64,000 nucleotides of DNA, from contig CP030886.1 in assembly GCA_006969745.1 (NCBI GenBank), positions 1,957,234-2,021,233 of the forward strand, given 5' to 3'. The stretch is from Cytophagaceae bacterium (lineage in GTDB: Bacteria > Bacteroidota > Bacteroidia > Cytophagales > Cyclobacteriaceae). The position numbers were made by a program, and so were the translations under genes. Shown one piece after another: positions 45,682-54,758 of this stretch. The notes under the pieces are model-generated. The model was not told the origin of the DNA. It saw only the letters and a program-made list of their open reading frames with translations, and ran no database searches. Positions within the stretch are counted from its first letter, which is position 1. Each line of letters starts with the position of its first letter.

Positions 45682-45712
45682 TATGCATGCATAACAAATT
45701 TTGCTATATTTG
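45682..45712 (+). promoter_or_regulatory. marR-fad promoter with overlapping operator
   Basis: A perfect 12-bp palindrome TATGCATGCATA (45682-45693) covers the place where the -33 element would sit, and TATATTTG (45705-45712) is an exact -7 element. The marR ATG is 23 bp further. A repressor bound to the palindrome would block the promoter, suggesting autoregulation of the MarR-fad operon. Confidence 0.6.
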
Positions 45713-45734
45713 AAATATACAGCATTTAAGGCTT

Positions 45735-46229
45735 ATGAAAAGAGAAGAAACGGTCGACTATAATATAAAGGGATTATGGCACAGCATTTCTCGGATGTAC
45801 AATCAATATGGGGCAAACTACGACATAACTGCATCTACAGGTTTTGTCCTTCTAAATATAGATGTTGAAAAAGGAACTCCCGCAACGAAAATTGCACCTT
45901 TGTTAGGAATGGAGTCCAGAAGCTTGACACGGATGTTGAAAGCAATGGAAGAAAAAGGCTGGGTATACCGAAAGAAGGATCCAACAGATGGACGGTCGGT
46001 AAGAATATTTCTTTCAGAAATCGGCAAAGAAAAAAGGGAGCTGTCGCGTCGTGCAGTAAGGGAGTTTAATTCTAAAGTCCGAACACTTATCCCTGAGGAA
46101 AAGTTAAATGACTTCTTTGAGGTGGTTTCCCAAATAAACGAAATCATTGACGAGCCATCATTGTTTAATAAAATAGCCGAGCAAATCTCCGAAGAATTTG
46201 CCAGCAATGGTCTGGTACAAAATCAATAA
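45735..46229 (+). CDS. MarR family transcriptional regulator
   Basis: 164 residues with a winged HTH (TPATKIAPLLGMESRSLTRM; MEEKGWVYRKKDPTDGRSVR). First gene of the operon with the beta-oxidation genes fadB-like and fadA, so it probably represses them and responds to a fatty acid or acyl-CoA; the ligand is inference. Spacing to the next gene is 25 bp. Confidence 0.94.
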   Translation: MKREETVDYNIKGLWHSISRMYNQYGANYDITASTGFVLLNIDVEKGTPATKIAPLLGMESRSLTRMLKAMEEKGWVYRKKDPTDGRSVRIFLSEIGKEKRELSRRAVREFNSKVRTLIPEEKLNDFFEVVSQINEIIDEPSLFNKIAEQISEEFASNGLVQNQ

Positions 46230-46254
46230 TTCAAAATAATCAACTAGATAATAA

Positions 46255-48636
46255 ATGAAACGAACCATTAAGAAAGCAGCCGTTTTGGGATCCGGAATCA
46301 TGGGATCAAGGATAGCTTGCCACTTTGCCAATATTGGGGTGGAAGTTCTATTGCTTGATATCGTGCCTCGAGATTTGGACGAAAAACAGAAAGACAATCC
46401 GGCAGCCCGAAACAAACTGGTGAATGACGCATTGCAGACAGCAATCAAATCTAACCCCTCGCCATTGTACGATAAGTCTGCTGCGAGTTTGATCAAAACA
46501 GGAAATTTTGACGATGACTTATCCAAGATCAAAGATGTTGACTGGATCATCGAAGTAGTGGTTGAAAACCTTGACATTAAAAAATCACTTTTCGAAAAAG
46601 TAGAAAAGGAACGGAAAGAAGGAACATTGATTACTTCCAATACATCAGGGATACCAATCCACTTGATGCTGGAAGGAAGAAGTGATGATTTCCAAAAACA
46701 TTTTTGCGGGACTCACTTTTTTAACCCACCACGATATTTAAGATTGCTTGAAATCATTCCAACACCAAAGACAGATCCCGAAATTGTAGACTTCCTTATG
46801 AATTATGGGGATTTGTATCTTGGTAAGGAAACAGTGTTGTGTAAAGACACCCCTGCATTTATTGCCAATAGAATTGGTGTTTACTCCATGATGTCTGGAA
46901 TGCACGCCATTTCAGAAACGAATTTTTCTGTTGGTGAAATAGACAAGCTTACAGGGCCCGTAATAGGCCGGGCAAAATCTGCGACTTTCAGAACTTCTGA
47001 TTTAGTGGGATTAGATACTACGGTTAATGTGGCTAATAATCTCCACGCTGCATTAGAAAAAGACGAATCAAAAGATCGCTTCAAACTTCCGGCTATTGTA
47101 AAGGAATTGCATGAAAGAAAATGGCTAGGAGACAAGACCAAACAAGGTTTTTATAAAAAGGTAGTTGAGGGAGGTCAAAAGCAGATTCTTGAGCTCAACC
47201 TTAAAACATTCGAATACGAAGAGAAAAAGAAGTCAAAGCTGGATATTCTCGACAAAACTAAAACGGTAGAAGACCTGAAGAAGCGATTACAAATTGCTAT
47301 CTCTCTGAAAGGAGAAGAGGGAGATTTTTACAGAAAGACATTCTTCGATCTTTTCAAATATTGCACCTATCGAATTCCAGAAATAGCAGATGAGCTTTTC
47401 CGAATTGATCAGGCCGTAGCTGCAGGTTTTGCGTGGGAGCTTGGTCCGTTCGAGACATGGGAAGCAATGGGATTGAAAGATGTGCTGGCACAAATGAAGG
47501 ACGCCGGATTTGAGCCGGCACCTTGGGTTCAGGAAATGATTGATGGAGGATTCGAAAGCTTCTATTCCTATGAGAAAGGAAAGAAAATGTATTACGATAT
47601 CCCATCGAAATCTTACAAAGTTATTCCCGGTACAGAAGGCCTTGTTTTCTTAGACGCGTTTAAGGAAAACAATGTCGTTTGGGAGAAACCAGGAGCTACG
47701 ATCTATGACATTGGTGATGGTGTGCTGAATTTGGAATTTCATACCAAGATGAATTCGGTAGATGCAGATGTAATTGAGGGAATCAATACAGCAATAACCA
47801 TGGCCGAAAAAGACTATCGAGGTGTAGTGATTGGAAATGAAGGGCAGAACTTCTCAGCTGGAGCTAATCTTGCGATGCTTTTTATGTACGCAGTGGATCA
47901 GGAGTTTGATGAAATCGATCTTATGGTGCGAACGTTCCAAAACACGATGACCAAAGCAAGGTTCTCAAGTGTGCCAGTTGTTGCCGCCACCTCAGGTCTT
48001 GTGTTAGGAGGAGGATGTGAGTTGTCTTTGCATTGCGATGCTATTCAGGCGCACGCTGAGTCTTATGTAGGGCTTGTCGAAGTGGGCGTAGGTCTGATTC
48101 CCGGAGGAGGAGGAACTAAAGAAATGACGCTAAGAGCCGCGGATGACTTCACTCCAGGAGACCCGGAATTAAACACGCTACAAGAGTATTTTATGAATAT
48201 AGCTACGGCTAAAGTTGCTACCTCTGCTGCGGAGGCCAGAAACATGCATATCCTTAGAGGTAGCGATGAAATTACTCTAAACCGAAAAAGGCTGTTAGCC
48301 GATGCAAAAGATAAAGTGATTGCTCTTTCGGAGGCAGGATATACACAACCTGTGGAAAGAAAAAACATAAAGGTTCAAGGCAAATCAGCATTGGCAATGT
48401 TCCATGCTGGAATTAGCGGCATGCGATATGGAAGCTACATCTCTGAGCATGATCAAAAAATCGGTCAAAAATTGGCTTGGATTATGGCTGGTGGAGATCT
48501 CTCTGCTCCGGCAGAAGTTTCAGAGCAATACCTTTTGGATCTTGAAAGAGAAGCCTTTTTGAGCTTGTGTGGTGAGCCAAAAACTTTGGAGCGAATCCAA
48601 AGCATTTTATTTAAAGGTAAACCATTGAGGAACTAA
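46255..48636 (+). CDS. 3-hydroxyacyl-CoA dehydrogenase / enoyl-CoA hydratase (FadN-type order)
   Basis: 793-residue bifunctional beta-oxidation enzyme. The dehydrogenase domain comes first (AAVLGSGIMGSRIACHFANI; EVVVENLDIKKSLFEKVE; THFFNPPRYLRLLEIIPT), and the hydratase/crotonase domain is C-terminal (GQNFSAGANLAMLFMYA; GLVLGGGCELSLHCDA; GLIPGGGGTKEM). This order is opposite to E. coli FadB and matches B. subtilis FadN. Forms a multienzyme with the FadA thiolase encoded 28 bp downstream. Confidence 0.96.
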   Translation: MKRTIKKAAVLGSGIMGSRIACHFANIGVEVLLLDIVPRDLDEKQKDNPAARNKLVNDALQTAIKSNPSPLYDKSAASLIKTGNFDDDLSKIKDVDWIIEVVVENLDIKKSLFEKVEKERKEGTLITSNTSGIPIHLMLEGRSDDFQKHFCGTHFFNPPRYLRLLEIIPTPKTDPEIVDFLMNYGDLYLGKETVLCKDTPAFIANRIGVYSMMSGMHAISETNFSVGEIDKLTGPVIGRAKSATFRTSDLVGLDTTVNVANNLHAALEKDESKDRFKLPAIVKELHERKWLGDKTKQGFYKKVVEGGQKQILELNLKTFEYEEKKKSKLDILDKTKTVEDLKKRLQIAISLKGEEGDFYRKTFFDLFKYCTYRIPEIADELFRIDQAVAAGFAWELGPFETWEAMGLKDVLAQMKDAGFEPAPWVQEMIDGGFESFYSYEKGKKMYYDIPSKSYKVIPGTEGLVFLDAFKENNVVWEKPGATIYDIGDGVLNLEFHTKMNSVDADVIEGINTAITMAEKDYRGVVIGNEGQNFSAGANLAMLFMYAVDQEFDEIDLMVRTFQNTMTKARFSSVPVVAATSGLVLGGGCELSLHCDAIQAHAESYVGLVEVGVGLIPGGGGTKEMTLRAADDFTPGDPELNTLQEYFMNIATAKVATSAAEARNMHILRGSDEITLNRKRLLADAKDKVIALSEAGYTQPVERKNIKVQGKSALAMFHAGISGMRYGSYISEHDQKIGQKLAWIMAGGDLSAPAEVSEQYLLDLEREAFLSLCGEPKTLERIQSILFKGKPLRN

Positions 48637-48664
48637 GATTTGTTATAAATAAAACATTAAGAAA

Positions 48665-49840
48665 ATGAATGCATATATAGTAGCAGGATACAGATCGGCG
48701 GTAGGAAGAGCCAAAAAAGGAGGCTTTCGATTTTACCGTCCGGATGATTTAGCCGCAGATGTGATTAAGCATTTGGTTGGTTCGATCAAAGATTTTGACG
48801 CCGCGCGCGTAGATGACTTAATTGTGGGAAATGCAATACCGGAAGCAGAACAAGGACTTCAAATGGGGAGATACATTTCATTACTATCTCTGCCTATTTC
48901 AGTTCCGGGGATGATCATTAATCGTTATTGTGGTTCTGGTTTGGAAGCAATCCACCTGGCTTGTGCTCGAGTACACTCGGGAACAGCAGATTGTATCATA
49001 GCAGGAGGAACAGAATCCATGTCATTGGTTCCAATGATGGGCTACAAAGCAGCGCTAAACTGGAAAATTGCAGAAGAGCACCCAGAGTATTATCTCAATA
49101 TGGGACTTACGGCAGAAGAAGTGGCAAAAGATTTCAATATCTCTGCTGAAGATTCCAACAAATTTGCAATGGAGTCCCATCAAAAAGCAGCTAAAGCAAT
49201 AAAAGATGGAAAATTCAAAGATGAGATTGTTCCAATAACGGTGGAAGAGACTTTCGTAGGTGAAGATGGAAAAAGACACAAAAAGGAATTTGTTGTAGAT
49301 ACCGATGAGTGTGTTAGGGAAGAGACAAACATGGATACCTTGGCAAAACTTAGACCGGCATTTAAGCAAGGAGGTCAGGTAACAGCAGGAAACTCCTCAC
49401 CAACCTCTGATGGCGCAGCGTTTGTTATGGTGATGAGCGAAAAAATGGTGAAAGAGTATAATCTTGAGCCAATTGCCCAGATGATCAGCTATACTGCAGC
49501 AGGAGTTGATCCTCGAATCATGGGAATTGGACCGGTGGAGGCGGTGCCAAAGGCATTGAAGCAGGCGGGTCTAAAGCAAAATGACCTTGATTTAGTAGAA
49601 TTGAATGAGGCGTTTGCAGCTCAATCTCTCGGTGTAATTAGAGGTTTGGATTTGGATACAAGCAAGCTCAATGTAAATGGTGGAGCAATCGCACTCGGCC
49701 ATCCGCTAGGATGTACTGGAGCAAAACTTTCCATCTCATTATTTAATGAGATGAGGAGAAGAAAAAGTAAATATGGAATGGTAACAGCGTGTGTCGGTGG
49801 AGGTCAGGGAGTTGCTGGTATCTATGAGTTCCTAAACTAA
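48665..49840 (+). CDS. fadA: Acetyl-CoA acyltransferase (3-ketoacyl-CoA thiolase)
   Basis: 391 residues. Final step of beta-oxidation. The nucleophilic Cys is in NRYCGSGLEAIHLACARV; NGGAIALGHPLGCTGAKLSI carries the catalytic His; CVGGGQGVAGIYEF carries the second Cys. It follows the FadN-type gene in the same operon; a terminator at 49863 ends the operon, so no acyl-CoA dehydrogenase gene is included here. Confidence 0.97.
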   Translation: MNAYIVAGYRSAVGRAKKGGFRFYRPDDLAADVIKHLVGSIKDFDAARVDDLIVGNAIPEAEQGLQMGRYISLLSLPISVPGMIINRYCGSGLEAIHLACARVHSGTADCIIAGGTESMSLVPMMGYKAALNWKIAEEHPEYYLNMGLTAEEVAKDFNISAEDSNKFAMESHQKAAKAIKDGKFKDEIVPITVEETFVGEDGKRHKKEFVVDTDECVREETNMDTLAKLRPAFKQGGQVTAGNSSPTSDGAAFVMVMSEKMVKEYNLEPIAQMISYTAAGVDPRIMGIGPVEAVPKALKQAGLKQNDLDLVELNEAFAAQSLGVIRGLDLDTSKLNVNGGAIALGHPLGCTGAKLSISLFNEMRRRKSKYGMVTACVGGGQGVAGIYEFLN

Positions 49841-49862
49841 TATCATTGGTTAGTAAATGAAT

Positions 49863-49896
49863 AGGTCATTGGCGGAAGCCAATGGCCTTTTTTTAT
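49863..49896 (+). terminator. Terminator after fadA
   Basis: Stem AGGTCATTGGC / GCCAATGGCCT with a GGAA-type loop, followed by seven T. Confidence 0.9.
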
Positions 49897-49949
49897 TTCT
49901 CAAATAATTAAAAGGAATTGATAAACTATCTTGGCTCAAATTTTAGGAA

Positions 49950-51419
49950 ATGAAAAAGACATTATTATTAACACTCCTGTCCGGATCACTATTCGCATTT
50001 GGACAAACAGACCAAGAGTTAGCTGATCGTTCGGTTAATCAAGGGATTATCAAAAGCCATATCGGATTTCTAGCATCAGATGAATTGAAAGGCCGAGATA
50101 CCCCTTCTGAAGGATTGAAAATTGCTGCCAAGTATATTGAGAGTCGTTTTGTCGAATACGGAATAGAAATGGCACCAGGGATGGATAGCTACTTTCAACC
50201 CGTACCAATGAAAAAGGTAAGTCCGCCATCTACCGGAGCCATTAAGATTGGTAGCACCGAATTGTTGCTAAATACTGACTTTGTGCTAATAGATGGAAGC
50301 ACTTCAGTTTTTGACCAGCCATTTTTTTATGCTGAATACGGATTGCCAGATGACCTGGATGAGAAAGATGTAAAAGGAAAAATTGTAATAGCAATATGTG
50401 GTGATGGTGAAAGTCAAAGCCCACAACAATGGTTTGCTTTGGCCGGAGAAAAGAGAAAGAAGGTTAAAGAACTTGGAGGCATCGGCCTGATTGAACTTTA
50501 TAACTCGACATCACTTCCTTGGAATTTTCTTGTAAGATTCCTTAGCCAGGAACAAACGGTTTTGGATGAAGGAGATGATGACGGAAAGTCTATGGCGCAT
50601 GCATGGCTAAATCGTTCTGCTGATGACCTTTCTTTTTTGGATACAAAAAAACCTGCGTCCATAGTTGTGGCCGAGCCTGTGGTTGAAAAGTTTACCTCTC
50701 AAAATATCGTAGGCTATTTAGAAGGATCAGACGATAAGCTCAAAAACGAATTCGTAGTTTATTCTGCACACTATGACCATGTAGGAATTGGTCAGGCGGA
50801 TGCTGACGGTGACAGCATTTATAATGGTTCACGAGACAATGCAGTGGGGACCGTGACCGTACTTACAGCGGCTCAAAACCTTGCAAAAAATCCAACCAAA
50901 AGATCTGGGCTTTTTGTTCTTTTTACTGGAGAAGAGAAGGGCCTTTTAGGCAGCAAGTCATTTGTAGATAATTCACCTGTTGATTTAGATAAAATGGTTT
51001 ATTGTTTCAATTCTGACAATGGTGGATACAACGATACTTCCAAAGCAACCATTATTGGATTAACAAGGACAACAGCGGAAGAAATGATTATTGAAGCATG
51101 TAAGGCATTTGGACTTGAGGCTATCGAAGACCCTGCTCCAGAGCAAGGATTGTTCGATAGATCAGACAATGTTCGATTCGCTGCAAAAGGAATCCCAGCT
51201 CCTACTTTCAGTATGGGCTTTACAGCATTTGACGACGAAATCACAAAATACTACCATCAAGCAGGCGACAATCCAAATACTCTGGATTATGTCTATCTGG
51301 AAAAATTCTTCAAGAGTTACGTTTATGCATGCCGTATGATCGGTAATGCTAAAAAAACACCATTCTGGAAAAAGGGAGATAAGTACTACGACTCGGGAGT
51401 GGAACTCTACAAAAACTAA
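49950..51419 (+). CDS. M28 family metallopeptidase, exported
   Basis: 489 residues with signal MKKTLLLTLLSGSLFAFGQ. A PA-like insert domain (about 100-250) precedes the zinc aminopeptidase catalytic part: YSAHYDHVGIGQADADGD, SRDNAVGTVTVLTAAQNL, LFTGEEKGLLGSKSFVDNSP and FSMGFTAFDDEITKYYHQ. Two-zinc ligands (His, Asp, Glu, Asp, His) are all visible. It probably trims peptides in the periplasm or outside. Confidence 0.95.
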   Translation: MKKTLLLTLLSGSLFAFGQTDQELADRSVNQGIIKSHIGFLASDELKGRDTPSEGLKIAAKYIESRFVEYGIEMAPGMDSYFQPVPMKKVSPPSTGAIKIGSTELLLNTDFVLIDGSTSVFDQPFFYAEYGLPDDLDEKDVKGKIVIAICGDGESQSPQQWFALAGEKRKKVKELGGIGLIELYNSTSLPWNFLVRFLSQEQTVLDEGDDDGKSMAHAWLNRSADDLSFLDTKKPASIVVAEPVVEKFTSQNIVGYLEGSDDKLKNEFVVYSAHYDHVGIGQADADGDSIYNGSRDNAVGTVTVLTAAQNLAKNPTKRSGLFVLFTGEEKGLLGSKSFVDNSPVDLDKMVYCFNSDNGGYNDTSKATIIGLTRTTAEEMIIEACKAFGLEAIEDPAPEQGLFDRSDNVRFAAKGIPAPTFSMGFTAFDDEITKYYHQAGDNPNTLDYVYLEKFFKSYVYACRMIGNAKKTPFWKKGDKYYDSGVELYKN

Positions 51420-51424
51420 GAACT

Positions 51425-51454
51425 AAAAAAGGCCCGATCAAAGGGCCTTTTTTT
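51425..51454 (+). terminator. Terminator after the M28 peptidase gene
   Basis: Stem AAGGCCC / GGGCCTT with loop GATCAAA and seven T. Confidence 0.9.
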
Positions 51455-51749
51455 GGGATTAGTAGTGAGCATGATTAGGTGCAAAAATTTCTTAATTGAA
51501 AACACCAAGGGGTCCACTATGTGAGTGAGATAGTTGGCAAACCAAAGGATTAAGCGAAAACCTTGGACTCCCGGCGTTTTCTAGATTAACCATCAACCTA
51601 AGAGCTTATCATCTATTGTCTCCAATAAATGACAATATGAAATTAGGTAAAGGAGCTTTCAGATTTTTTGGGTAATGTGAGGCTTGTTAAGGAAAAAGTG
51701 CCCTAAGAATACGTATTGGAGTTTTTTGAGAAAATGGAAGCTAATTATT
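51455..51749. other. Non-coding gap between the peptidase and the NarL-type regulator
   Basis: Nothing certain. A 33-codon minus-strand frame (51492-51593, beginning MVNLENAGSPRFSLNPLVC) is open and lies 157 bp downstream of the palindrome pair at 51750-51787; it may be chance. No tRNA-like fold was seen. Confidence 0.35.
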
Positions 51750-51787
51750 TACCCTAAATCAGGTATTACAATACCCTAAATAGGGTA
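51750..51787. promoter_or_regulatory. Pair of TACCC-N6-GGGTA palindromes
   Basis: TACCCTAAATCAGGTA (51750-51765) and TACCCTAAATAGGGTA (51772-51787) have the same 5-6-5 layout, with centres 22 bp apart (two helical turns). A third copy, TACCCAAAAAAGGGTA, lies upstream of the operon at 55231. Likely binding sites for a dimeric regulator. Confidence 0.55.
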
Positions 51788-51791
51788 TGCT

Positions 51792-52457
51792 TTAAAAAGC
51801 AGCAATTCCATTTTGAAAAGCAAACTTTACTAGTCCGACGGCATTTTTAGCTTTCGTTTTTTTCATCAGGTTTTTTCTGTGTGTATGCACAGTCTGTTCG
51901 CTCACGAAAAGTTTTTCACCTATCTCTTTCATCGTGAGTTCCTGGCAGATCAGCTGAAGTATTTCTATTTCTCTCGGACTAATATCCGCTCGTCGCGCGA
52001 CACCTTTATTTAGTCCATCTTTTTGTACTTTCTTATGAAGCGCTTTGGAGACAAGCTGATTGTAGTAGAAGTCATTATTGTTTACCGAAACAATTGCCTT
52101 GTGAACCTCATCCGGGTCAGCATTCTTTAGCAGATAGCTATGGACACCAATCTCAATTAGGTCTGAAATGATTTGGAGTGAATCATGCATTGAGATCATA
52201 ATTATTTTGACTTCCGGAAACTTAGAAACTACTTTTTTTGCGGTTTCCCACCCATCGAGCACGGGCATTTCTAAATCCAAAAGAATAAGATCAAAACTTC
52301 CAGCTTCTAGTTTTTCAAGAGCCTCTCTCCCGTTTTCCGCATCATCAACTGTGGCAACCTCATCGAATGACTCGAGGAGCATCATTGTGCCGCGACGAAA
52401 TAGGGTATGGTCATCGGTGACCAAGATATTTAACTTAGCTGGTGGATTCATTGTCAC
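51792..52457 (-). CDS. NarL/LuxR-type response regulator
   Basis: 221 residues. Receiver with acidic pair in ILVTDDHTLFRR, phospho-acceptor Asp 61 in DLILLDLEMPVLDGWE, and conserved Ser/Lys (IMISMHDS; SYLLKNADP). C-terminal GerE-type HTH at about 155-215 (ISPREIEILQLICQELTMKE; KLFVSEQTVHTHRKNLMKKT). Start GTG 52457; ATG 52451 is equally possible. Last gene of the six-gene minus-strand operon, 17 bp after the kinase. Confidence 0.95.
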   Translation of the reverse strand: MTMNPPAKLNILVTDDHTLFRRGTMMLLESFDEVATVDDAENGREALEKLEAGSFDLILLDLEMPVLDGWETAKKVVSKFPEVKIIMISMHDSLQIISDLIEIGVHSYLLKNADPDEVHKAIVSVNNNDFYYNQLVSKALHKKVQKDGLNKGVARRADISPREIEILQLICQELTMKEIGEKLFVSEQTVHTHRKNLMKKTKAKNAVGLVKFAFQNGIAAF

Positions 52458-52474
52458 TCACTTCCAGATTCAAA

Positions 52475-53242
52475 TTAATCAATCGGAGTGGCTATTACCA
52501 AATTTACTTTTGCACCGCCTTCTTCTTTGTTGGAAAAAGTAGAAACAGCATGGATGGCCTGAGATCGGTTCTTGATGTTCAAAAGGCCCATTCCATCGCT
52601 ATTCTTTAAAATCTGCGGCGGATATCCGCTCCCATCATCTGAGTATTCAATAGAAACTTCAGTTTTCGTTTTTACAATGCTAAAAGCGATTGAAGATGCA
52701 CCTGAATGTTTGATTGAGTTGTTGACTAGCTCCTGTACAATTCTATAAAGCATGAGTGAATCTGATTCGTTTAATTCAGGATCATCCCAATGTTCAATAT
52801 TTGCTGTGAGTTCTTCAGAAGAAATTTTTTCGAACAGGTCTTTTACAGCGTGTTTAAGACCATATTTTTTTAGAATAATAGGCATCATTTGGTGCGAGAT
52901 GCTTCTTACTTGTGTAATTGTCTCATCTAAATGGCCCAGCACCGAATCCAGTGATTCTACCTTGTCTTTTCGTTTTGCTATTTGCACATTGAGCTTGATA
53001 GACGATAGCATCGCGCCTACTCCATCGTGCAGCTCAGTACCAAGCCGGTTTCGTTCCTCTTCCTGAGATTTAAGCGTAGCATTCAGCATCTCTTGCTGAT
53101 GTTTGTTTTCTACTTCTCGCATTTTTAGCTGGTTTTCCAACATTTTTCGCCGATAGAGAAGCACAAAAAAGACAACAGAGAAGGCCATAAGCATAACTCC
53201 AATGGTGCCTATGATGACGAGTAAGATTACTTTTCCTTCCAC
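52475..53242 (-). CDS. HisKA_3 sensor histidine kinase
   Basis: 255 residues. One N-terminal membrane segment (ILLVIIGTIGVMLMAFSVVF), a short coiled coil, the HisKA_3 phospho-acceptor in ERNRLGTELHDGVGAMLSSI (His 72), and an HATPase domain (ELVNNSIKHSGASS; DDGSGYPPQI; GMGLLNIKNRSQAI). There is no extracytoplasmic sensor domain, so input likely comes from partner membrane proteins, plausibly the two upstream multispanning proteins. Confidence 0.93.
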   Translation of the reverse strand: MEGKVILLVIIGTIGVMLMAFSVVFFVLLYRRKMLENQLKMREVENKHQQEMLNATLKSQEEERNRLGTELHDGVGAMLSSIKLNVQIAKRKDKVESLDSVLGHLDETITQVRSISHQMMPIILKKYGLKHAVKDLFEKISSEELTANIEHWDDPELNESDSLMLYRIVQELVNNSIKHSGASSIAFSIVKTKTEVSIEYSDDGSGYPPQILKNSDGMGLLNIKNRSQAIHAVSTFSNKEEGGAKVNLVIATPID

Positions 53243-53266
53243 TTTTGAATCAATAAAGATAATGAG

Positions 53267-53956
53267 TTAATTATCCAGTGCTGGATTTAATATTGGATCA
53301 TAGACTCTTCTTTGCAGAAGAACCAAAACGAAAAACAACACATAATTTTTGATGGTGTTTACCAGTACGTTGCCCAAACTAATAACGAAGAATTGCTCTG
53401 CGCTTACTTCCAACTCAAATACAAGATATTGTTGAAAAAGCCCTTTTAGAAAAGTAAGAGCATAGTAAAGTGTAAATGCAGATAACGCGTAAAAAACAGG
53501 CATTTTCAACAACTCACCAGAAGGATGCTTAGCCAGTTCTTTAAAACCCAACATTGCAAGACTCAGAAAAGACAAAGATGAAAAACTTCTTATAACAGAG
53601 TTGGATTCAAAGAAGGAATACCAAATTCCAAAGGAGAGAATGGTACTAATTGTGAACAATGTGCATAGAATGATTATGGCTTTTTTATAAGCTGGCAGGA
53701 CTCTCAAGAAAAACCACGCCATCAAAAAGTAATTGATAATTATCCACCAATTGCTTCCAAAATAGCTGTTTGGATTGAAGTGTTTGATGTAGATATAGAT
53801 TGTAAAATCAAAAACGAAACTAATAAGCAGGATATAGAAGATAATCGCAGCATTAGATTTCCACTCTTTAATGAAGAAAATGAAAAATAGAATACCAGGA
53901 ACAGCTGAGTATCTGTTTACGTCACTAAAAATCCAATAAATATCTGAAGAGGTCAA
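53267..53956 (-). CDS. Multispanning membrane protein 2 of the signalling operon
   Basis: 229 residues, about seven membrane helices. Contains FNPNSYFGSNWWIIINYFLM, which aligns with VNPNSFIIGNCWIIGNFFLM of the protein encoded at 54071. Both end in a loop and helix near NTIKNYVLFFVLVLL / NITKNFILFYALVLI. So the two are paralogues. Start is TTG 53956, 4 bp after the 37-residue peptide gene. The family was not recognised; a membrane sensor feeding the downstream kinase is inference. Confidence 0.8.
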   Translation of the reverse strand: MTSSDIYWIFSDVNRYSAVPGILFFIFFIKEWKSNAAIIFYILLISFVFDFTIYIYIKHFNPNSYFGSNWWIIINYFLMAWFFLRVLPAYKKAIIILCTLFTISTILSFGIWYSFFESNSVIRSFSSLSFLSLAMLGFKELAKHPSGELLKMPVFYALSAFTLYYALTFLKGLFQQYLVFELEVSAEQFFVISLGNVLVNTIKNYVLFFVLVLLQRRVYDPILNPALDN

Positions 53957-53960
53957 CTGG

Positions 53961-54074
53961 CTATGGTTGTTTTCTGGAGCTGTAAGCTTTTGAAAAAGAG
54001 TATAAAAACCAAATCACACCACCAAATATGATAGCCGTTCCATATACTACGATATTTACGATTACCTCTATCAT
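53961..54074 (-). CDS. 37-residue single-helix membrane peptide
   Basis: ATG 54074 overlaps the stop of the upstream gene in ATGA, and TAG at 53961-53963 is followed after 4 bp by the next gene. The product is MIEVIVNIVVYGTAIIFGG followed by VIWFLYSFSKAYSSRKQP, one membrane helix with a basic tail. The tight coupling on both sides argues it is a real gene. Confidence 0.7.
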   Translation of the reverse strand: MIEVIVNIVVYGTAIIFGGVIWFLYSFSKAYSSRKQP

Positions 54075-54751
54075 GACGGTTGGGCATTCAGGATTTTATC
54101 TGGAAAACCTTTGCTTATCAAAACCAAAGCATAAAACAAGATGAAATTCTTGGTGATATTGGCTGACAAATTAATTATGTAAATAATTATGTATCCTTCT
54201 TGGGTTATATTCTGATCAAAGATCAAATAGTTGTCAAATACACTCTGTAATAAAATCAAACTGCTATGAACGAAGAATGAAGTGGCGATCCAAAATATGG
54301 GTTGGGTTACAAGCTTTTGAGAAGGGTTTTTAAGTAGTTGTAAATAGGTGAGCAAAGCCAGGAAAATGTACGACAGATCACAGAAAAGGCTAATGAAGGT
54401 ATTAGCTTCATTTATTTTAAAATAGAAAAGGCTGATGATTGTCCCGACACTAAAGACAGTTAGGAGTATTTGAATTATTCTCTTAGCCGATGAGGAAAGG
54501 ATTTGGCTAAACAACCATAGCATTAAAAAGAAATTCCCAATAATCCAGCAATTTCCAATGATGAAGCTGTTCGGATTAACAAACCTCATAAAGAAGTAAT
54601 TAATGTTGTCTGCCGCAAAGGATAGTAGTAATATTAAAAACACAATCCCTGAGACTGATTTCAGGGATTGCTTTGTGTATAGGAAAAATAGACATCCTGC
54701 GAGGGCAGAAAATCCATTTAAGTTTAAAAACCAATTAGCTATTGCTTCCAA
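54071..54751 (-). CDS. Multispanning membrane protein 1 of the signalling operon
   Basis: 226 residues, about seven membrane helices (e.g. VSGIVFLILLLSFAADNINY; IIQILLTVFSVGTIISLFYF; GYIIIYIINLSANITKNFIL). Paralogous to the protein encoded at 53267 by NPNS...N.WII.N.FLM. It starts 7 bp after the CPPFCPGGLD protein gene. No enzymatic motif was seen. Possible receptor or transporter-like partner of the downstream kinase. Confidence 0.8.
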   Translation of the reverse strand: MEAIANWFLNLNGFSALAGCLFFLYTKQSLKSVSGIVFLILLLSFAADNINYFFMRFVNPNSFIIGNCWIIGNFFLMLWLFSQILSSSAKRIIQILLTVFSVGTIISLFYFKINEANTFISLFCDLSYIFLALLTYLQLLKNPSQKLVTQPIFWIATSFFVHSSLILLQSVFDNYLIFDQNITQEGYIIIYIINLSANITKNFILFYALVLISKGFPDKILNAQPS

Positions 54752-54758
54752 TACAATT

